Shown one piece after another: positions 1-9,030 of a stretch of DNA of 64,000 nucleotides (within the stretch, counting starts at the first letter, position 1; every line of letters begins with the position of its first letter). Below the pieces are notes generated by a model that saw only the letters and a program-made list of their open reading frames with translations, made no database searches and was not told the origin of the DNA. Made by a program: the position numbers and the translations under genes. This DNA is from Halobacillus locisalis. Lineage in GTDB: Bacteria; Bacillota; Bacilli; Bacillales; Halobacillaceae. The stretch is from the NCBI RefSeq assembly GCF_013694105.1, contig NZ_JACEFG010000002.1:1-64000 (forward strand), given 5' to 3'.

Positions 1-85
1 CAGCTCGCTTCCCGCGCTCGACTTGCATGTATTAGGCACGCCGCCAGCGTTCGTCCTGAGCCAGGATCAAACTCTCCATAAAAGT
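1..85 (-). rRNA. 16S rRNA, 5' end (partial)
   Basis: Read on the minus strand the segment contains GAGAGTTTGATCCTGGCTCA and then the conserved start of bacterial 16S rRNA (GACGAACGCTGGCGGC, TACATGCAAGTCGAGCG). Only about the first 85 nt are inside the window; the rest lies to the left. The gene follows bofA, the same neighbour as rrnA in Bacillus subtilis. Confidence 0.97.
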
Positions 86-431
86 TGAAGTTTGACTTGC
101 TCATTTGCACACCGAATGTGCTTGTTTGAATTCCTTCTATAATAGAAAGAATATCTTGACGTACTGGTTGGTTCGTTCAGTTTTCAAAGATCAAATTGTG
201 TGTGCCGTTCAAAACAGCGACTCAATTAGTATATCATGTTTTGTTGTTTTAAGTCAACAACTTTTTTCATGATATTTTGTTGTTTGCGTTGATGTCTTTC
301 AACGCGACAAAAAATAGTATATCACGCATTCGCTGTTTAAGTCAACAACTAATTTTGTGTTTCTATTTATCTATGCCGTCGCCTCTTGAAGCGACAAATA
401 TTAATATACCATGCCAACGTAACCAAAACAA
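86..431 (-). promoter_or_regulatory. Three tandem rrn promoters and rRNA leader
   Basis: On the minus strand there are three sigma-A type promoters. The 16S-proximal one has TTGACT (252-257), an 18-nt spacer and TATACT (228-233). The middle one has TTGACT (340-345), 18 nt, TATACT (316-321). The distal one is weaker, TTGTTT (426-431), 17 nt, TATATT (403-408). The -10 boxes are 88 and 87 bp apart and the sequence after each resembles the others (a GTCGC shortly after the -10), so this looks like a tandemly repeated promoter unit. Between the proximal promoter and 16S a boxA-like TCTTTGAAAACTGAAC (about 178-193) is present. This stretch holds no gene. Confidence 0.85.
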
Positions 432-484
432 TACCTAATTTCAATTAAATTAAAAAAGGAACAGGATTAGCTCCTGATCCCTTC

Positions 485-748
485 TTATAAAACCCATAGA
501 TGTATCGCTGTTAATGATAATACACCTGGAACACCTAATATAGTAGAAACAACGGCTGTGAATCCATTGATCGGTACGTGCAATCCAAATTGAGCACCGA
601 ATAGATTGACGAAGAACAATAGGATAACAGCAACAATCACTCGCCCGAGCATATGCCCCACCCATTTGATTGGCGCAGCAGGCAAACCGATGATCAACAA
701 AAGCGGAATGGCCAAGCCCAGCAATAATAGTACAAGAACCGGATTCAT
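485..748 (-). CDS. bofA: BofA family pro-sigma-K processing inhibitor
   Basis: Small integral membrane protein of 87 aa, the usual size of BofA. In sporulating bacilli BofA sits in the outer forespore membrane with SpoIVFA and holds the SpoIVFB protease inactive until the forespore signals, delaying pro-sigma-K processing. Two hydrophobic segments are visible (residues about 2-26 and 34-52), followed by the conserved GLHVPINGFTAVVSTILGVPG region. The start has a purine-rich site just upstream. It lies downstream of yaaL and recR and next to a 16S gene, the arrangement known from Bacillus. The family call is firm; the sporulation role is inferred from the family. Confidence 0.9.
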   Translation of the reverse strand: MNPVLVLLLLGLAIPLLLIIGLPAAPIKWVGHMLGRVIVAVILLFFVNLFGAQFGLHVPINGFTAVVSTILGVPGVLSLTAIHLWVL

Positions 749-818
749 AAAAAACCCCCTGTCTGAGTAAAACTGCTTCTTTCACAGTCTATGTGTTCAG
801 ACAGAGGGTTAGTACAAG

Positions 819-1037
819 CTATTTGGAAAGGGCGCTTAGTTCTCTATTTCTCGCTTCCCTCAATAAATAGAAATACTTTGCTTTGACGAGTGCTAGATCT
901 TGGAGCCCTTCGTCACTTGGATCGATGCTTTGTTCAATGATGCGATTTAATTGTTCCCATTCTTTTTTCAGCTTCTTAATGTTCACCAGCAATTGCTGAT
1001 CGATCTCTTTTTGGATTCGCTTTTTCTTACCGAACAT
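819..1037 (-). CDS. yaaL: YaaL family protein (DUF2508)
   Basis: A 72-aa charged, helical protein with an N-terminal MFGKKKRIQKEI and a predicted coiled-coil-like middle. It matches YaaL (DUF2508), of unknown function, which lies between recR and bofA in Bacillus. An upstream GTG would add three residues, but the GAGGGTG ribosome site overlaps it, so the ATG at 1037 is the better start. It lies 15 nt downstream of the recR stop and is probably co-transcribed with recR. Confidence 0.85.
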   Translation of the reverse strand: MFGKKKRIQKEIDQQLLVNIKKLKKEWEQLNRIIEQSIDPSDEGLQDLALVKAKYFYLLREARNRELSALSK

Positions 1038-1052
1038 GATGAACACCCTCTA

Positions 1053-1649
1053 CTATAGTTCTCTACGTCCTTCAAGAGCTTTAGATAATGTGACTTCATC
1101 TGCATACTCCAAATCTCCGCCTACAGGGAGACCGTGAGCAATCCGTGTCATTCGAATGCCTGATGGTTTAACTAAACGAGAGATGTACATAGCTGTGGCT
1201 TCGCCTTCGATATTTGGGTTCGTAGCTAAAATCAACTCTTCAACCCCTTCATCTTTAAGACGATTGATCAGGCTCGGAACATTGATATCCTCCGGTCCAA
1301 TTCCATCCATTGGAGAGATTGCCCCATGCAGGACGTGGTATTTCCCACGGAAGTCCTTCATCTTCTCCATCGCTATGACATCTTTCGGATCTTGAACGAC
1401 ACAAATGAGCGTTGGATCACGGGACTCATCTTGGCAAATGGAACATGGGTCCTGATCGGTGATGTGACCACACGTGGAACAATGCGTGAGCTCCCGTTTG
1501 GCGTTCACTAACGACTTCGCGAAATCAAGTACATCGTCTTCTTCCATTTCTAAGACGAAAAAAGCCAGGCGGACAGCCGTCTTCGGGCCGATCCCTGGCA
1601 GCTTCGTAAAACTGTCAATCAGTTTTGATATTGGTTCCGGATAATACAT
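1053..1649 (-). CDS. recR: Recombination mediator RecR
   Basis: 198 aa, full length. RecR works with RecO (and RecF) to load RecA at single-stranded gaps during recombinational repair. Visible parts are the N-terminal helix-hairpin-helix ([14 protein letters not shown], residues about 18-31), a four-cysteine zinc finger (C57, C60, C69, C72) and the Toprim domain with [14 protein letters not shown] and [12 protein letters not shown]. The start is preceded by GGAGGAATTCTC. It belongs to the dnaX-yaaK-recR-yaaL-bofA block with short spacers. Confidence 0.97.
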   Translation of the reverse strand: MYYPEPISKLIDSFTKLPGIGPKTAVRLAFFVLEMEEDDVLDFAKSLVNAKRELTHCSTCGHITDQDPCSICQDESRDPTLICVVQDPKDVIAMEKMKDFRGKYHVLHGAISPMDGIGPEDINVPSLINRLKDEGVEELILATNPNIEGEATAMYISRLVKPSGIRMTRIAHGLPVGGDLEYADEVTLSKALEGRREL

Positions 1650-1660
1650 GAGAATTCCTC

Positions 1661-1978
1661 CTAGAACATTCCTCCAGGCATACCTTTCGTGAATTGTCCC
1701 ATAGTATCGTTCGTTTTGTCGTCGACTTGTTTAATGACATCATTTGTCGCTGTGATGATTAAGTCTTGAAGCATATCGACATCATCAGGGTCGACCACTT
1801 CTTCAGAAATTTGGACATCGGTGATCTCTTTCTTTCCGTTAGCGACGACCTTGACCATTCCGCCACCAGCTGATGATTCGAATGTCATCTCATACAACTC
1901 TTCTTGAGCTTTCATCATTTTCTTCTGCATTTTCTGCATCTGTTTCATCATATTGTTCATGTTGCCTCCGCCTTTCAT
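1661..1978 (-). CDS. yaaK: YbaB/EbfC family nucleoid-associated protein
   Basis: 105 aa. Members of this family bind DNA as dimers and are encoded between dnaX and recR in most bacteria. The N-terminus is rich in Met, Gln and Lys ([21 protein letters not shown]), followed by the conserved [17 protein letters not shown] and [14 protein letters not shown] segments, and the GQFTKGM ending. The start is placed at 1978 because AAGGAGGAATTGCC precedes it. It follows dnaX by 27 nt and is probably in the same transcript. Confidence 0.95.
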   Translation of the reverse strand: MKGGGNMNNMMKQMQKMQKKMMKAQEELYEMTFESSAGGGMVKVVANGKKEITDVQISEEVVDPDDVDMLQDLIITATNDVIKQVDDKTNDTMGQFTKGMPGGMF

Positions 1979-2005
1979 GGCAATTCCTCCTTTTATTCTA
2001 TCCAG

Positions 2006-3730
2006 TTATTCTTGAATTTCTATTAAGTCATCCCCGACGAGTTTCCGTGCTTCTGAGATTAACGGGTCTTCACCATTTGAGTTTGATGATGCCCCCTCTT
2101 CAGCACCGACACCGCCGTCTTCTCCCTCTTCCGTCCCTGGTTTCTGCTTGCGGACATATTCTTCTCGCAACTCTTGCCAGTTCTGTTCGGGAATAGGAAT
2201 GATGGTTAATGGTTTACCTACGAATTCGGTTAACAGTGGCTCAATCGTATTCTGATGTTCCAAAGCCAAGGAACAATGAATGTCGTAACGAAAGGCTAAT
2301 ACAAGGGCTTTCGATGAAGCAGCTCTCGGCTTACTATTCAACAGCGTCGCATGAGCCGGCGCATTGTTTCTCTTCAACGCCTCCATGAAATCAGCCCATC
2401 GGTTATGGACACTTTTTATTTCATCTTTAGACGCTTCATTCAACACTTGGCGAATTCGTTCATATGGAATAGTATAACCTTTTCTTCCAGACCTTGCAGG
2501 TGCGCGCTTCGGTGCTGGCTTCGCACCTTCTGCTTGGGCTACCCCTTGTTGCTTGAGCGTCGCAAGATCCTTCTCCAGTTCGCCGATCTTCTGTGTCAGT
2601 TGACTCAGGGCTTCTGAATCGACTGGAGCACTTGTTCTTACAGTACCTTGAACTTCCACCATATTCAACAGGGCGATTTCAATGAACACTTTCGGACTCG
2701 TAGTCCACTTCATTTCCTGTTGACACTGATTCAATTCACGGATGGCTTTTTGAATCCAGTCGGCGGTTAACTGCTGGGATAGGTCGCGGAACGCTGCATC
2801 CGGAATCGCTCGTTCTAAATGATGTTCTAACTCAGGGGCTGTTTGGTATAACAACAAATCCCGCAAATAATAAATCAAATCAAAAACGAATCGTCCTGGA
2901 TCTTTTCCTTGTTGAATCAAATCGTCTACGGCACTAAGCGCCGCTTTTACATCTTGCTGATCCAATGCTTGGATCACTTCTGCAAGTTTGGCTTGAGATA
3001 CGGATCCTGTTACAGCGAGGACATCGTCAATGGTGACCTCTTCTTCACTGTAGGAAATTGCTTGGTCTAACAAGCTCAAAGCATCCCTCATACCACCTTC
3101 AGCTGTTAAGGCTACGATTTCTAAAGCATCTCGTGCAATCGCAATATCCTCTGCCGCTGTGATGGTTTCCATCCGATCGACCATCGCCTTTTGTGAAATA
3201 CGCTTGAAATCGAAGCGCTGACACCTGGAAATAATGGTCAGAGGGATCTTGTGTGGTTCTGTTGTCGCCAGTATGAAAATAACGTGACGCGGAGGTTCCT
3301 CCAATGTTTTCAACAGGGCGTTGAATGCCCCCATCGATAACATGTGGACCTCATCAATAATATAAACTTTGTATGGAACCGCGCTTGGTGCATATTTCAC
3401 TTTGTCACGGATTTCCCTGATCTGTTCGACTCCGTTATTCGATGCCGCATCAATTTCAATGACATCGGAAATCGAACCATCCTGAATCCCCAGGCAGGCG
3501 TCGCACTCGTTACATGGTTCTTTCGCAGGCGAACGCTCACAGTTAACGGCTTTGGCGAAAATCTTCGCCGCACTCGTTTTCCCTGTTCCACGAGGACCGG
3601 AGAATAAATACGCGTGAGAGAACTTGTCTTGCTCGATCGCATTTTGCAAGGTACGCGTAATATGGGTCTGTCCTACAACATCTTCAAAGCTTCTTGGGCG
3701 CCAGACACGATATAAAGCTTGATAGCTCAT
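2006..3730 (-). CDS. dnaX: DNA polymerase III subunit gamma/tau
   Basis: 574 aa. DnaX is the ATPase of the clamp loader that opens the DnaN ring and ties the replicative polymerases together. The N-terminal AAA+ domain has Walker A GPRGTGKTS (residues 45-53), a zinc-binding group (C64, C73, C76, C79), Walker B YIIDEVHML and sensor I ATTEPHKIP. The C-terminal third is Gln/Lys/Ala-rich and acidic, as in tau. A promoter (TTCACA, 18 nt, TATAAT at 3763-3792) lies upstream, so it probably heads the dnaX-yaaK-recR-yaaL-bofA transcript. I see no clear slippery site for programmed frameshifting, and none is required in Bacillus. Confidence 0.97.
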   Translation of the reverse strand: MSYQALYRVWRPRSFEDVVGQTHITRTLQNAIEQDKFSHAYLFSGPRGTGKTSAAKIFAKAVNCERSPAKEPCNECDACLGIQDGSISDVIEIDAASNNGVEQIREIRDKVKYAPSAVPYKVYIIDEVHMLSMGAFNALLKTLEEPPRHVIFILATTEPHKIPLTIISRCQRFDFKRISQKAMVDRMETITAAEDIAIARDALEIVALTAEGGMRDALSLLDQAISYSEEEVTIDDVLAVTGSVSQAKLAEVIQALDQQDVKAALSAVDDLIQQGKDPGRFVFDLIYYLRDLLLYQTAPELEHHLERAIPDAAFRDLSQQLTADWIQKAIRELNQCQQEMKWTTSPKVFIEIALLNMVEVQGTVRTSAPVDSEALSQLTQKIGELEKDLATLKQQGVAQAEGAKPAPKRAPARSGRKGYTIPYERIRQVLNEASKDEIKSVHNRWADFMEALKRNNAPAHATLLNSKPRAASSKALVLAFRYDIHCSLALEHQNTIEPLLTEFVGKPLTIIPIPEQNWQELREEYVRKQKPGTEEGEDGGVGAEEGASSNSNGEDPLISEARKLVGDDLIEIQE

Positions 3731-3762
3731 CTAACCGTTCTCCCTTTTTAGTCTCTTTTTTC

Positions 3763-3792
3763 ATTATACCTGATACAAGGACAAGATGTGAA
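3763..3792 (-). promoter_or_regulatory. Promoter for the dnaX operon
   Basis: On the minus strand TTCACA (3787-3792), an 18-nt spacer and a perfect TATAAT (3763-3768), about 33 bp before the dnaX start. Predicted from sequence only. Confidence 0.6.
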
Positions 3793-3832
3793 CCTTCGCC
3801 TCTTATTAATCCATCGTCTATATAAATAGAAA

Positions 3833-3870
3833 AAAGAGTCGCTATGATTTTCATCACAACGACTCTTTTT
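3833..3870 (-). terminator. Rho-independent terminator after the SRP RNA
   Basis: AGAGTCG (3835-3841) and CGACTCT (3860-3866) form a stem with A/T runs on both sides, so it can stop transcription in both directions. It lies just beyond the 3' end of the SRP RNA. Confidence 0.75.
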
Positions 3871-3884
3871 GAAAAGCTATGTAT

Positions 3885-4152
3885 GCCGTGCACCCACCTT
3901 CGATGGTGGGGCCCCAAGCGTTACTCATGATCATGGCTCAACCCAGGCACTCCCGCGGCACACGAGAGGTACAGCTTACTGCTGCTTCCTTCCGGACCTG
4001 ACAGGGTTCACTGGTTCCCGTTGCGCAGGACCTGAGTGTCAACACCACTTTCATAAGGCAGACCTTGAGGCCACACCACCTCGGGTGGGGATTCGGCCTC
4101 GCTATAGCGGATTGCGAGTACAGGGCACCGCTACCTCCCCGCTTAGCACGAC
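3885..4152 (-). ncRNA. scr: Signal recognition particle RNA (long Bacillus type)
   Basis: On the minus strand the RNA starts near GTCGTGCTAAGCGGGGAGG and contains the conserved domain IV hairpin GGTCCGGAAGGAAGCAGCAG that binds Ffh. The 5' and 3' parts form the Alu-like domain found in the roughly 270-nt SRP RNAs of Bacillus, and the last hairpin has complementary CCCACC/GGTGGG arms. A promoter (TTGCAT at 4182-4187, 17 nt, TATACT at 4159-4164) places the 5' end near 4152. The position between tadA and dnaX is the same as in B. subtilis. Confidence 0.96.
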
Positions 4153-4158
4153 ATTACT

Positions 4159-4187
4159 AGTATAGCGACTTTTCGTGAAAAATGCAA
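4159..4187 (-). promoter_or_regulatory. Promoter for the SRP RNA
   Basis: Minus strand TTGCAT, 17-nt spacer, TATACT, ending about 7 bp before the predicted RNA start. Confidence 0.7.
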
Positions 4188-4196
4188 TGGGTTGTC

Positions 4197-4697
<501 letters not shown>

Positions 4698-4760
4698 TTA
4701 TTAGAATAAGTTCGCTCCCCGTTTTCATACATTAGTAAAGATGAGAAAGGAGGGACGGTC

Positions 4761-6047
4761 ATGCAGATCCATGTCGTCCAGCAAGGAGAGTCTGTATTTT
4801 CAATTGCTCGTCTCTATGATAGTACGCCAAATGCTATTATCGAAGCAAACGAATTAGAAACTCCAGGTAATCTTGTAGTCGGGCAAGCACTGGTTATACC
4901 GATTGTCGGCCAATTTTATTTCGTTCAGCCTGGTGACAGCCTCTTTTCGATTGCTCAACAATTTGGTACGACGGCGGAAGAGTTAGCTCAAATCAATGGG
5001 ATATCTCCGAATAGCACGCTCTCAGTAGGATTCAGGTTGTATATTCCAGACCAACCCCCTACACCCATTACGTCGAATGCTTATATTGAACCCTATGGAG
5101 GCGAGGTTTCGGATACACTGCGAACCTCAGCAGAGAACAGAGCTGTATTGTTAACGTACTTAGCCCCTTTCAGTTATGAGATTCAAACCGATGGGTCCCT
5201 TAAAGCACCGCCATTGGATAATTTCAAACAAATCGCTACGAATAATGACACTTCTTTAATGATGGTCGTGACAAACTTAGCGGATGGAGAGTTCAGTGCG
5301 GAGCTTGGCCGTAAAGTATTGACGGATGAAAACCTTCAGAACAAATTGCTCGATCGAATTGTTTCAACGGCCAAAGAAGTCGGATTTAGTGATGTCCATT
5401 TCGATATGGAGTTTCTGCCAAGAGAACTGAAAGAGAACTACAACCAATTTTTAAGAAAAGCCAAACAAAGGTTGTCCAATGAAGGATTACTCATGTCGAC
5501 AGCGCTCGCCCCCAAGACTAGCGCCGAGCAAGAAGGGGCTTGGTACGAAGCGCATGACTATGCAGCTCATGGGGAAATTGCAGATTTTGTAGTACTGATG
5601 ACGTATGAATGGGGATATAGTGGCGGTCCACCTCGTGCCGTGTCGCCCATCGGTCCCGTCACCGAAGTGGTGGATTTCGCTTTATCCGTCATGCCTGCCA
5701 ATAAGATCCTACTTGGTCAAAACTTGTATGGCTATGATTGGACATTGCCTTATGAGCCCGGCGGGGAATTTGCGAAAGCCGTGAGTCCTCAGCGTGCCAT
5801 CCAAATTGCACGGGAAAACAACGTCCCTATTTCCTATGATGAAGAAGAGCAAGCCCCTTACTTCACCTATACGAGTCAAAGTGGCGAAGAACATGAGGTG
5901 TGGTTTGAGGATGCACGGTCGATTCAACAGAAGTTCGACTTGATCAAAGACCGTGGATTGTTGGGGATCAGTTACTGGAAGCTCGGACTTTCTTTTCCAC
6001 AAAACTGGGAACTGCTCGAAAATCAATTTACGGTTACGAAAAACTAA
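4761..6047 (+). CDS. yaaH: Spore cortex-lytic GH18 enzyme with LysM domains (YaaH/SleL type)
   Basis: 428 aa with no signal peptide, as in YaaH/SleL. Two LysM domains (residues about 2-47 and 52-96, each with an IHVVQQGESVFSIA-like start) bind peptidoglycan. A glycoside hydrolase 18 domain follows, with the catalytic D-x-D-x-E type motif at D211-VHFD215-M-E217. In Bacillus this protein coats the spore and cleaves cortex fragments (N-acetylglucosaminidase) during germination. A strong AAAGGAGGG site precedes the ATG. It is divergent from tadA, close to its B. subtilis place. Cleavage specificity is inferred from the family. Confidence 0.9.
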   Translation: MQIHVVQQGESVFSIARLYDSTPNAIIEANELETPGNLVVGQALVIPIVGQFYFVQPGDSLFSIAQQFGTTAEELAQINGISPNSTLSVGFRLYIPDQPPTPITSNAYIEPYGGEVSDTLRTSAENRAVLLTYLAPFSYEIQTDGSLKAPPLDNFKQIATNNDTSLMMVVTNLADGEFSAELGRKVLTDENLQNKLLDRIVSTAKEVGFSDVHFDMEFLPRELKENYNQFLRKAKQRLSNEGLLMSTALAPKTSAEQEGAWYEAHDYAAHGEIADFVVLMTYEWGYSGGPPRAVSPIGPVTEVVDFALSVMPANKILLGQNLYGYDWTLPYEPGGEFAKAVSPQRAIQIARENNVPISYDEEEQAPYFTYTSQSGEEHEVWFEDARSIQQKFDLIKDRGLLGISYWKLGLSFPQNWELLENQFTVTKN

Positions 6048-6048
6048 T

Positions 6049-6084
6049 CCATGAAGTGGTCCTCACCCGGCCACTTCATGATTC
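6049..6084. terminator. Possible bidirectional terminator hairpin
   Basis: CATGAAGTGG and CCACTTCATG form a 10-bp stem between the convergent yaaH and DUF3891 genes. No long T-run follows on either strand, so termination is only suggested. Confidence 0.45.
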
Positions 6085-6086
6085 GT

Positions 6087-6860
6087 TTAGTCACCATTTC
6101 CAGGGATGAACGTGACAAACCGTTGATCTTCTTCTGCTTGATGATAAGCTTCACGGAGGCCTAATCGTTCAATCTCGGTTTTCTTGACGACTTTAAGAGG
6201 GATTGTTGCGTCAAAAGGGCCTTCGAAAGGAAACGGGTTCACAGATACTTGTTTATCATCCACCCAATTGGCGATCATTCCGGATGGGGCGAAGTCGAAT
6301 GTCTGACGGAATCCATTCTTAAACCAGGAGATTTCATCTTCTTTCGAAATACCAGGGGTTTGCATACAGACATATAAAGACAAGTCATCACAGAACTGTA
6401 GTCGGTCGAAGTGAAGGTCATAAATATCCCTTGGAACATCCATCTCCATCGCAGCAAATAAGTCCTCTTGCCGCTTCTTTTCTTGTGCAACGAAATCACG
6501 GATCACCGCTTCTTCACTATCCTCAGACAAAAAAGACTGATAGTGCATGCTACAGAGCATACCAGCATACAACGACCGGCTGGCCACTTCTTCGATTCCC
6601 CTTTGATAGGCGGCGAGCTTTTCTTCTAGCGGAAAATCGATAAATGAATAGGGGCGCTGTTTCTCTTCATTCCAACGGGGATGTTCATCCAAGGGAATCC
6701 AGGCGCGATCATGTTGAGCCGTTGCCCAGTCCGCTTCTTCCCTCAACTTCGAACGTAACAAAAAATTCTTCTTCCATTCCCACACCATTTTCCCAGAAAG
6801 CAAGGCATGGTCATGTTGTCGCATCATGATAAAGTCATTTTCTCTCTCCAAAACGATCAT
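6087..6860 (-). CDS. DUF3891 family protein
   Basis: 257 aa, unknown function. The start, MIVLERENDFIMMRQHDHALLSG, is typical of the DUF3891 family, which has conserved His/Asp residues (QHDHA near residue 17, QHDRAW near residue 50) that could form a metal site. No signal peptide or membrane segment is visible, so it is probably cytosolic. AAGGAGGAAAACG precedes the ATG. It stands alone between convergent yaaH and a gene on its own strand. The family call comes from my recognition of the N-terminus; the function is open. Confidence 0.75.
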   Translation of the reverse strand: MIVLERENDFIMMRQHDHALLSGKMVWEWKKNFLLRSKLREEADWATAQHDRAWIPLDEHPRWNEEKQRPYSFIDFPLEEKLAAYQRGIEEVASRSLYAGMLCSMHYQSFLSEDSEEAVIRDFVAQEKKRQEDLFAAMEMDVPRDIYDLHFDRLQFCDDLSLYVCMQTPGISKEDEISWFKNGFRQTFDFAPSGMIANWVDDKQVSVNPFPFEGPFDATIPLKVVKKTEIERLGLREAYHQAEEDQRFVTFIPGNGD

Positions 6861-7023
6861 CGTTTTCCTCCTTCAACCTTATGTAAACAGAACGGACGGC
6901 AGCCATGGTTATCATTACTTTTTTCCCTTTTTCAATACTGTTTATTCAGAGGATGTTTCATACATCATACACGGATATGCTCCCTCTTTTCCAATAGGAT
7001 GAATCGATTTTTCCCGTGACCAT

Positions 7024-7058
7024 AAAAAAAGCGCGTGCCTGAGATCAGGACGCGCTCT
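7024..7058 (-). terminator. Terminator after the PfpI-like gene
   Basis: Minus strand AGCGCGTCCTGA and TCAGGCACGCGCT pair into a long stem with one mismatch, followed by TTTTTTT. Confidence 0.8.
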
Positions 7059-7064
7059 TCTCGT

Positions 7065-7580
7065 TTATGCTTCGAGTAGCTTGATCGCTTCATGGTTGAA
7101 GGCAGGAATATCATCTGGTTGACGGCTTGTCACCAATTGATTCTGGCAAACGACAACTTCTTGGTCTTTGTAGTTCACACCCGCATACTCCATATCAACA
7201 GCAATCGATTTGAAACCTGTTGCCGTACGTCCCTCAAGGGATTTCGCTGTAATCAACAATTGAGGTCCGTGGCAGATCGCAAACACCGGCTTGTCTTGAT
7301 CCATGAAGTGTTTCGCGAAAGATACGAATTTCTCATCGCCTCGTAATTGGTCAGGTGAAAATCCACCAGGAATGAATAAAGCATCGAAGTCTTCAGGCTT
7401 CACATCGTCTATGGACGCATCAATCTTGACGGTCGCTTGACCTTGCTTACCGGTTACTTCTTTACCTGCTTCCCATTCGATCGTCGTCACTTCATGTCCT
7501 TCTTTAGTAAAAGCTTCATTCGGTTGTGTGTATTCGACATCTTCAAATTCTGACGTTATGACACATGCAATCTTACTCAT
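7065..7580 (-). CDS. PfpI/DJ-1 family protein (type 1 glutamine amidotransferase-like)
   Basis: 171 aa, full length for the PfpI/YfkM/general stress protein 18 subgroup. The nucleophile elbow AICHGPQ (Cys near residue 104) and the preceding conserved Glu in the FIPGGFSPDQLR segment are present. Members are described as proteases, deglycases or stress proteins; the activity here cannot be told from sequence. It has its own ribosome site (AAGGAG) and terminator, so it is probably monocistronic. Confidence 0.88.
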   Translation of the reverse strand: MSKIACVITSEFEDVEYTQPNEAFTKEGHEVTTIEWEAGKEVTGKQGQATVKIDASIDDVKPEDFDALFIPGGFSPDQLRGDEKFVSFAKHFMDQDKPVFAICHGPQLLITAKSLEGRTATGFKSIAVDMEYAGVNYKDQEVVVCQNQLVTSRQPDDIPAFNHEAIKLLEA

Positions 7581-7673
7581 GTTTGATCATCTCCTTGAAG
7601 TTTCGTTAATTTTTTCACATAGGATATCTTCCCCTTTTACATGAAAATAAACGCCCGAACTTCAATAAAATGG

Positions 7674-8993
7674 TTATTCATTGCCATAGTGTTTCATCGA
7701 AAATTGTTGGAACGTTGTATCCTGCTGGTTTTTATACAACGTTTTTCCAGCAATGGTATTGATAATATGCACGTTCCGGTGAACCGATAACCCTAAATTC
7801 GTCGCGCCAGCCCCGTGCGAGTGTACGAGATTCGTCAATGTGAAAAAGTGGTGATTGCGATCGTCATGAAACTCCAATTGATAATCACGGCTCACTTGAT
7901 ACATACCGTCCTCTTCCCACTTCACTTTATCTTTGAATCGTGTGCTAAACCAATCCGGAATATGAGGTTTATAGCCGGTTGCCAAGACCACTTTATCGGA
8001 ATGATACGTAAAATCATGCTCCTCCTGCCACTGCCTGCAGTTCAATTGATAACCATCGTCTACCGCTTCTATATCCTTCACTTCCGTCATTGGCTGAATG
8101 AGCACACGTGACGCTTCACCTGCTGTTGTTCGGTGATAGAGCTTCGTGTACAGACGGGTCAACGTTTCTGGATCAATTCCTTTGCGAAGCGGCTTCAGTG
8201 TGTCGAGCGCCTCTTTTCGTTGATCCAAGCTGAGCCCGTGAAAGTAGTCCACATACTCTGGCGTGAACATTTCCTGAGCGAATTTCGCCTGATCCAATTG
8301 AAAAAGTCCGCCCGTACGAGTAAACAGTGTCACTTTCATATCTTGACGTTCTTGTTCTTCCAGCAAATCCAAGAACACTTCAAGCGCACTCTGACCGGAA
8401 CCTACGACCGTCACATGCTTCGCTTTAAGCAAATGGTCCTTTTCAAAGAGGTAGCGACTTGAGTGAATGATATCTTCATTCGGGAGGCCGTCCATTCCAT
8501 CGAGGACTACCGGTTCATTGCCCGTTCCCATGACGACATGTTTCGCCTTCACGTATTTCTTCTCTCCAGTAGCCGTTTCCTCTGCGACCACCTGGTAATG
8601 CGGAATATCATCATCTTTATGATCGATCACATCAATCACCGTATGACCAAACCGAAGATTCGACAGTTGATTCGCCACCCATTGCAAATAATGATTGTAT
8701 TCTTGTCTCGGCACTTTAAAATGCTGGTGGAAAAAGAAAGGAAACATGCGATCGTTTTCGTACAAGTAGTTCATAAATGTGTATGGGCTTTTCGGATCAG
8801 CGAACGTCGCTAAATCAGCCAGGAAAGGAACTTGCAAATCCATTTTCTCAACGAGCATCCCCGGGTGCCACACAAAAGATGGCGTTTTCTCAAAAAAGAC
8901 GGCATCCAGTTCACCTGTCTGCTCCAATAACGCGGCCAACCCTAGATTATAAGGTCCAACGCCGATTCCGATGACATCATACATTTTCTCCAT
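7674..8993 (-). CDS. Lysine/ornithine N-monooxygenase (siderophore type)
   Basis: 439 aa from the ATG at 8993, chosen because GGAAAGGAAGAG precedes it; an upstream start would add nine residues. FAD- and NADPH-dependent enzymes of this family N-hydroxylate the side-chain amine of lysine or ornithine as the first step in hydroxamate siderophores. The FAD motif GIGVGPYNLGLA is at the N-terminus, the NADPH motif VVGSGQSALEVF is mid-protein, and the ATGYKPHIP signature is C-terminal. No siderophore synthetase, acyltransferase or iron transporter is near, so its pathway partners must lie elsewhere or be missing. Confidence 0.85.
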   Translation of the reverse strand: MEKMYDVIGIGVGPYNLGLAALLEQTGELDAVFFEKTPSFVWHPGMLVEKMDLQVPFLADLATFADPKSPYTFMNYLYENDRMFPFFFHQHFKVPRQEYNHYLQWVANQLSNLRFGHTVIDVIDHKDDDIPHYQVVAEETATGEKKYVKAKHVVMGTGNEPVVLDGMDGLPNEDIIHSSRYLFEKDHLLKAKHVTVVGSGQSALEVFLDLLEEQERQDMKVTLFTRTGGLFQLDQAKFAQEMFTPEYVDYFHGLSLDQRKEALDTLKPLRKGIDPETLTRLYTKLYHRTTAGEASRVLIQPMTEVKDIEAVDDGYQLNCRQWQEEHDFTYHSDKVVLATGYKPHIPDWFSTRFKDKVKWEEDGMYQVSRDYQLEFHDDRNHHFFTLTNLVHSHGAGATNLGLSVHRNVHIINTIAGKTLYKNQQDTTFQQFSMKHYGNE

Positions 8994-9030
8994 TTGATCT
9001 CTTCCTTTCCATCTTCTCACTGAACCGTTC

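Noticed and set aside
3869-4165. A 98-aa protein on the plus strand
   Set aside because: It is the reverse strand of the SRP RNA gene.
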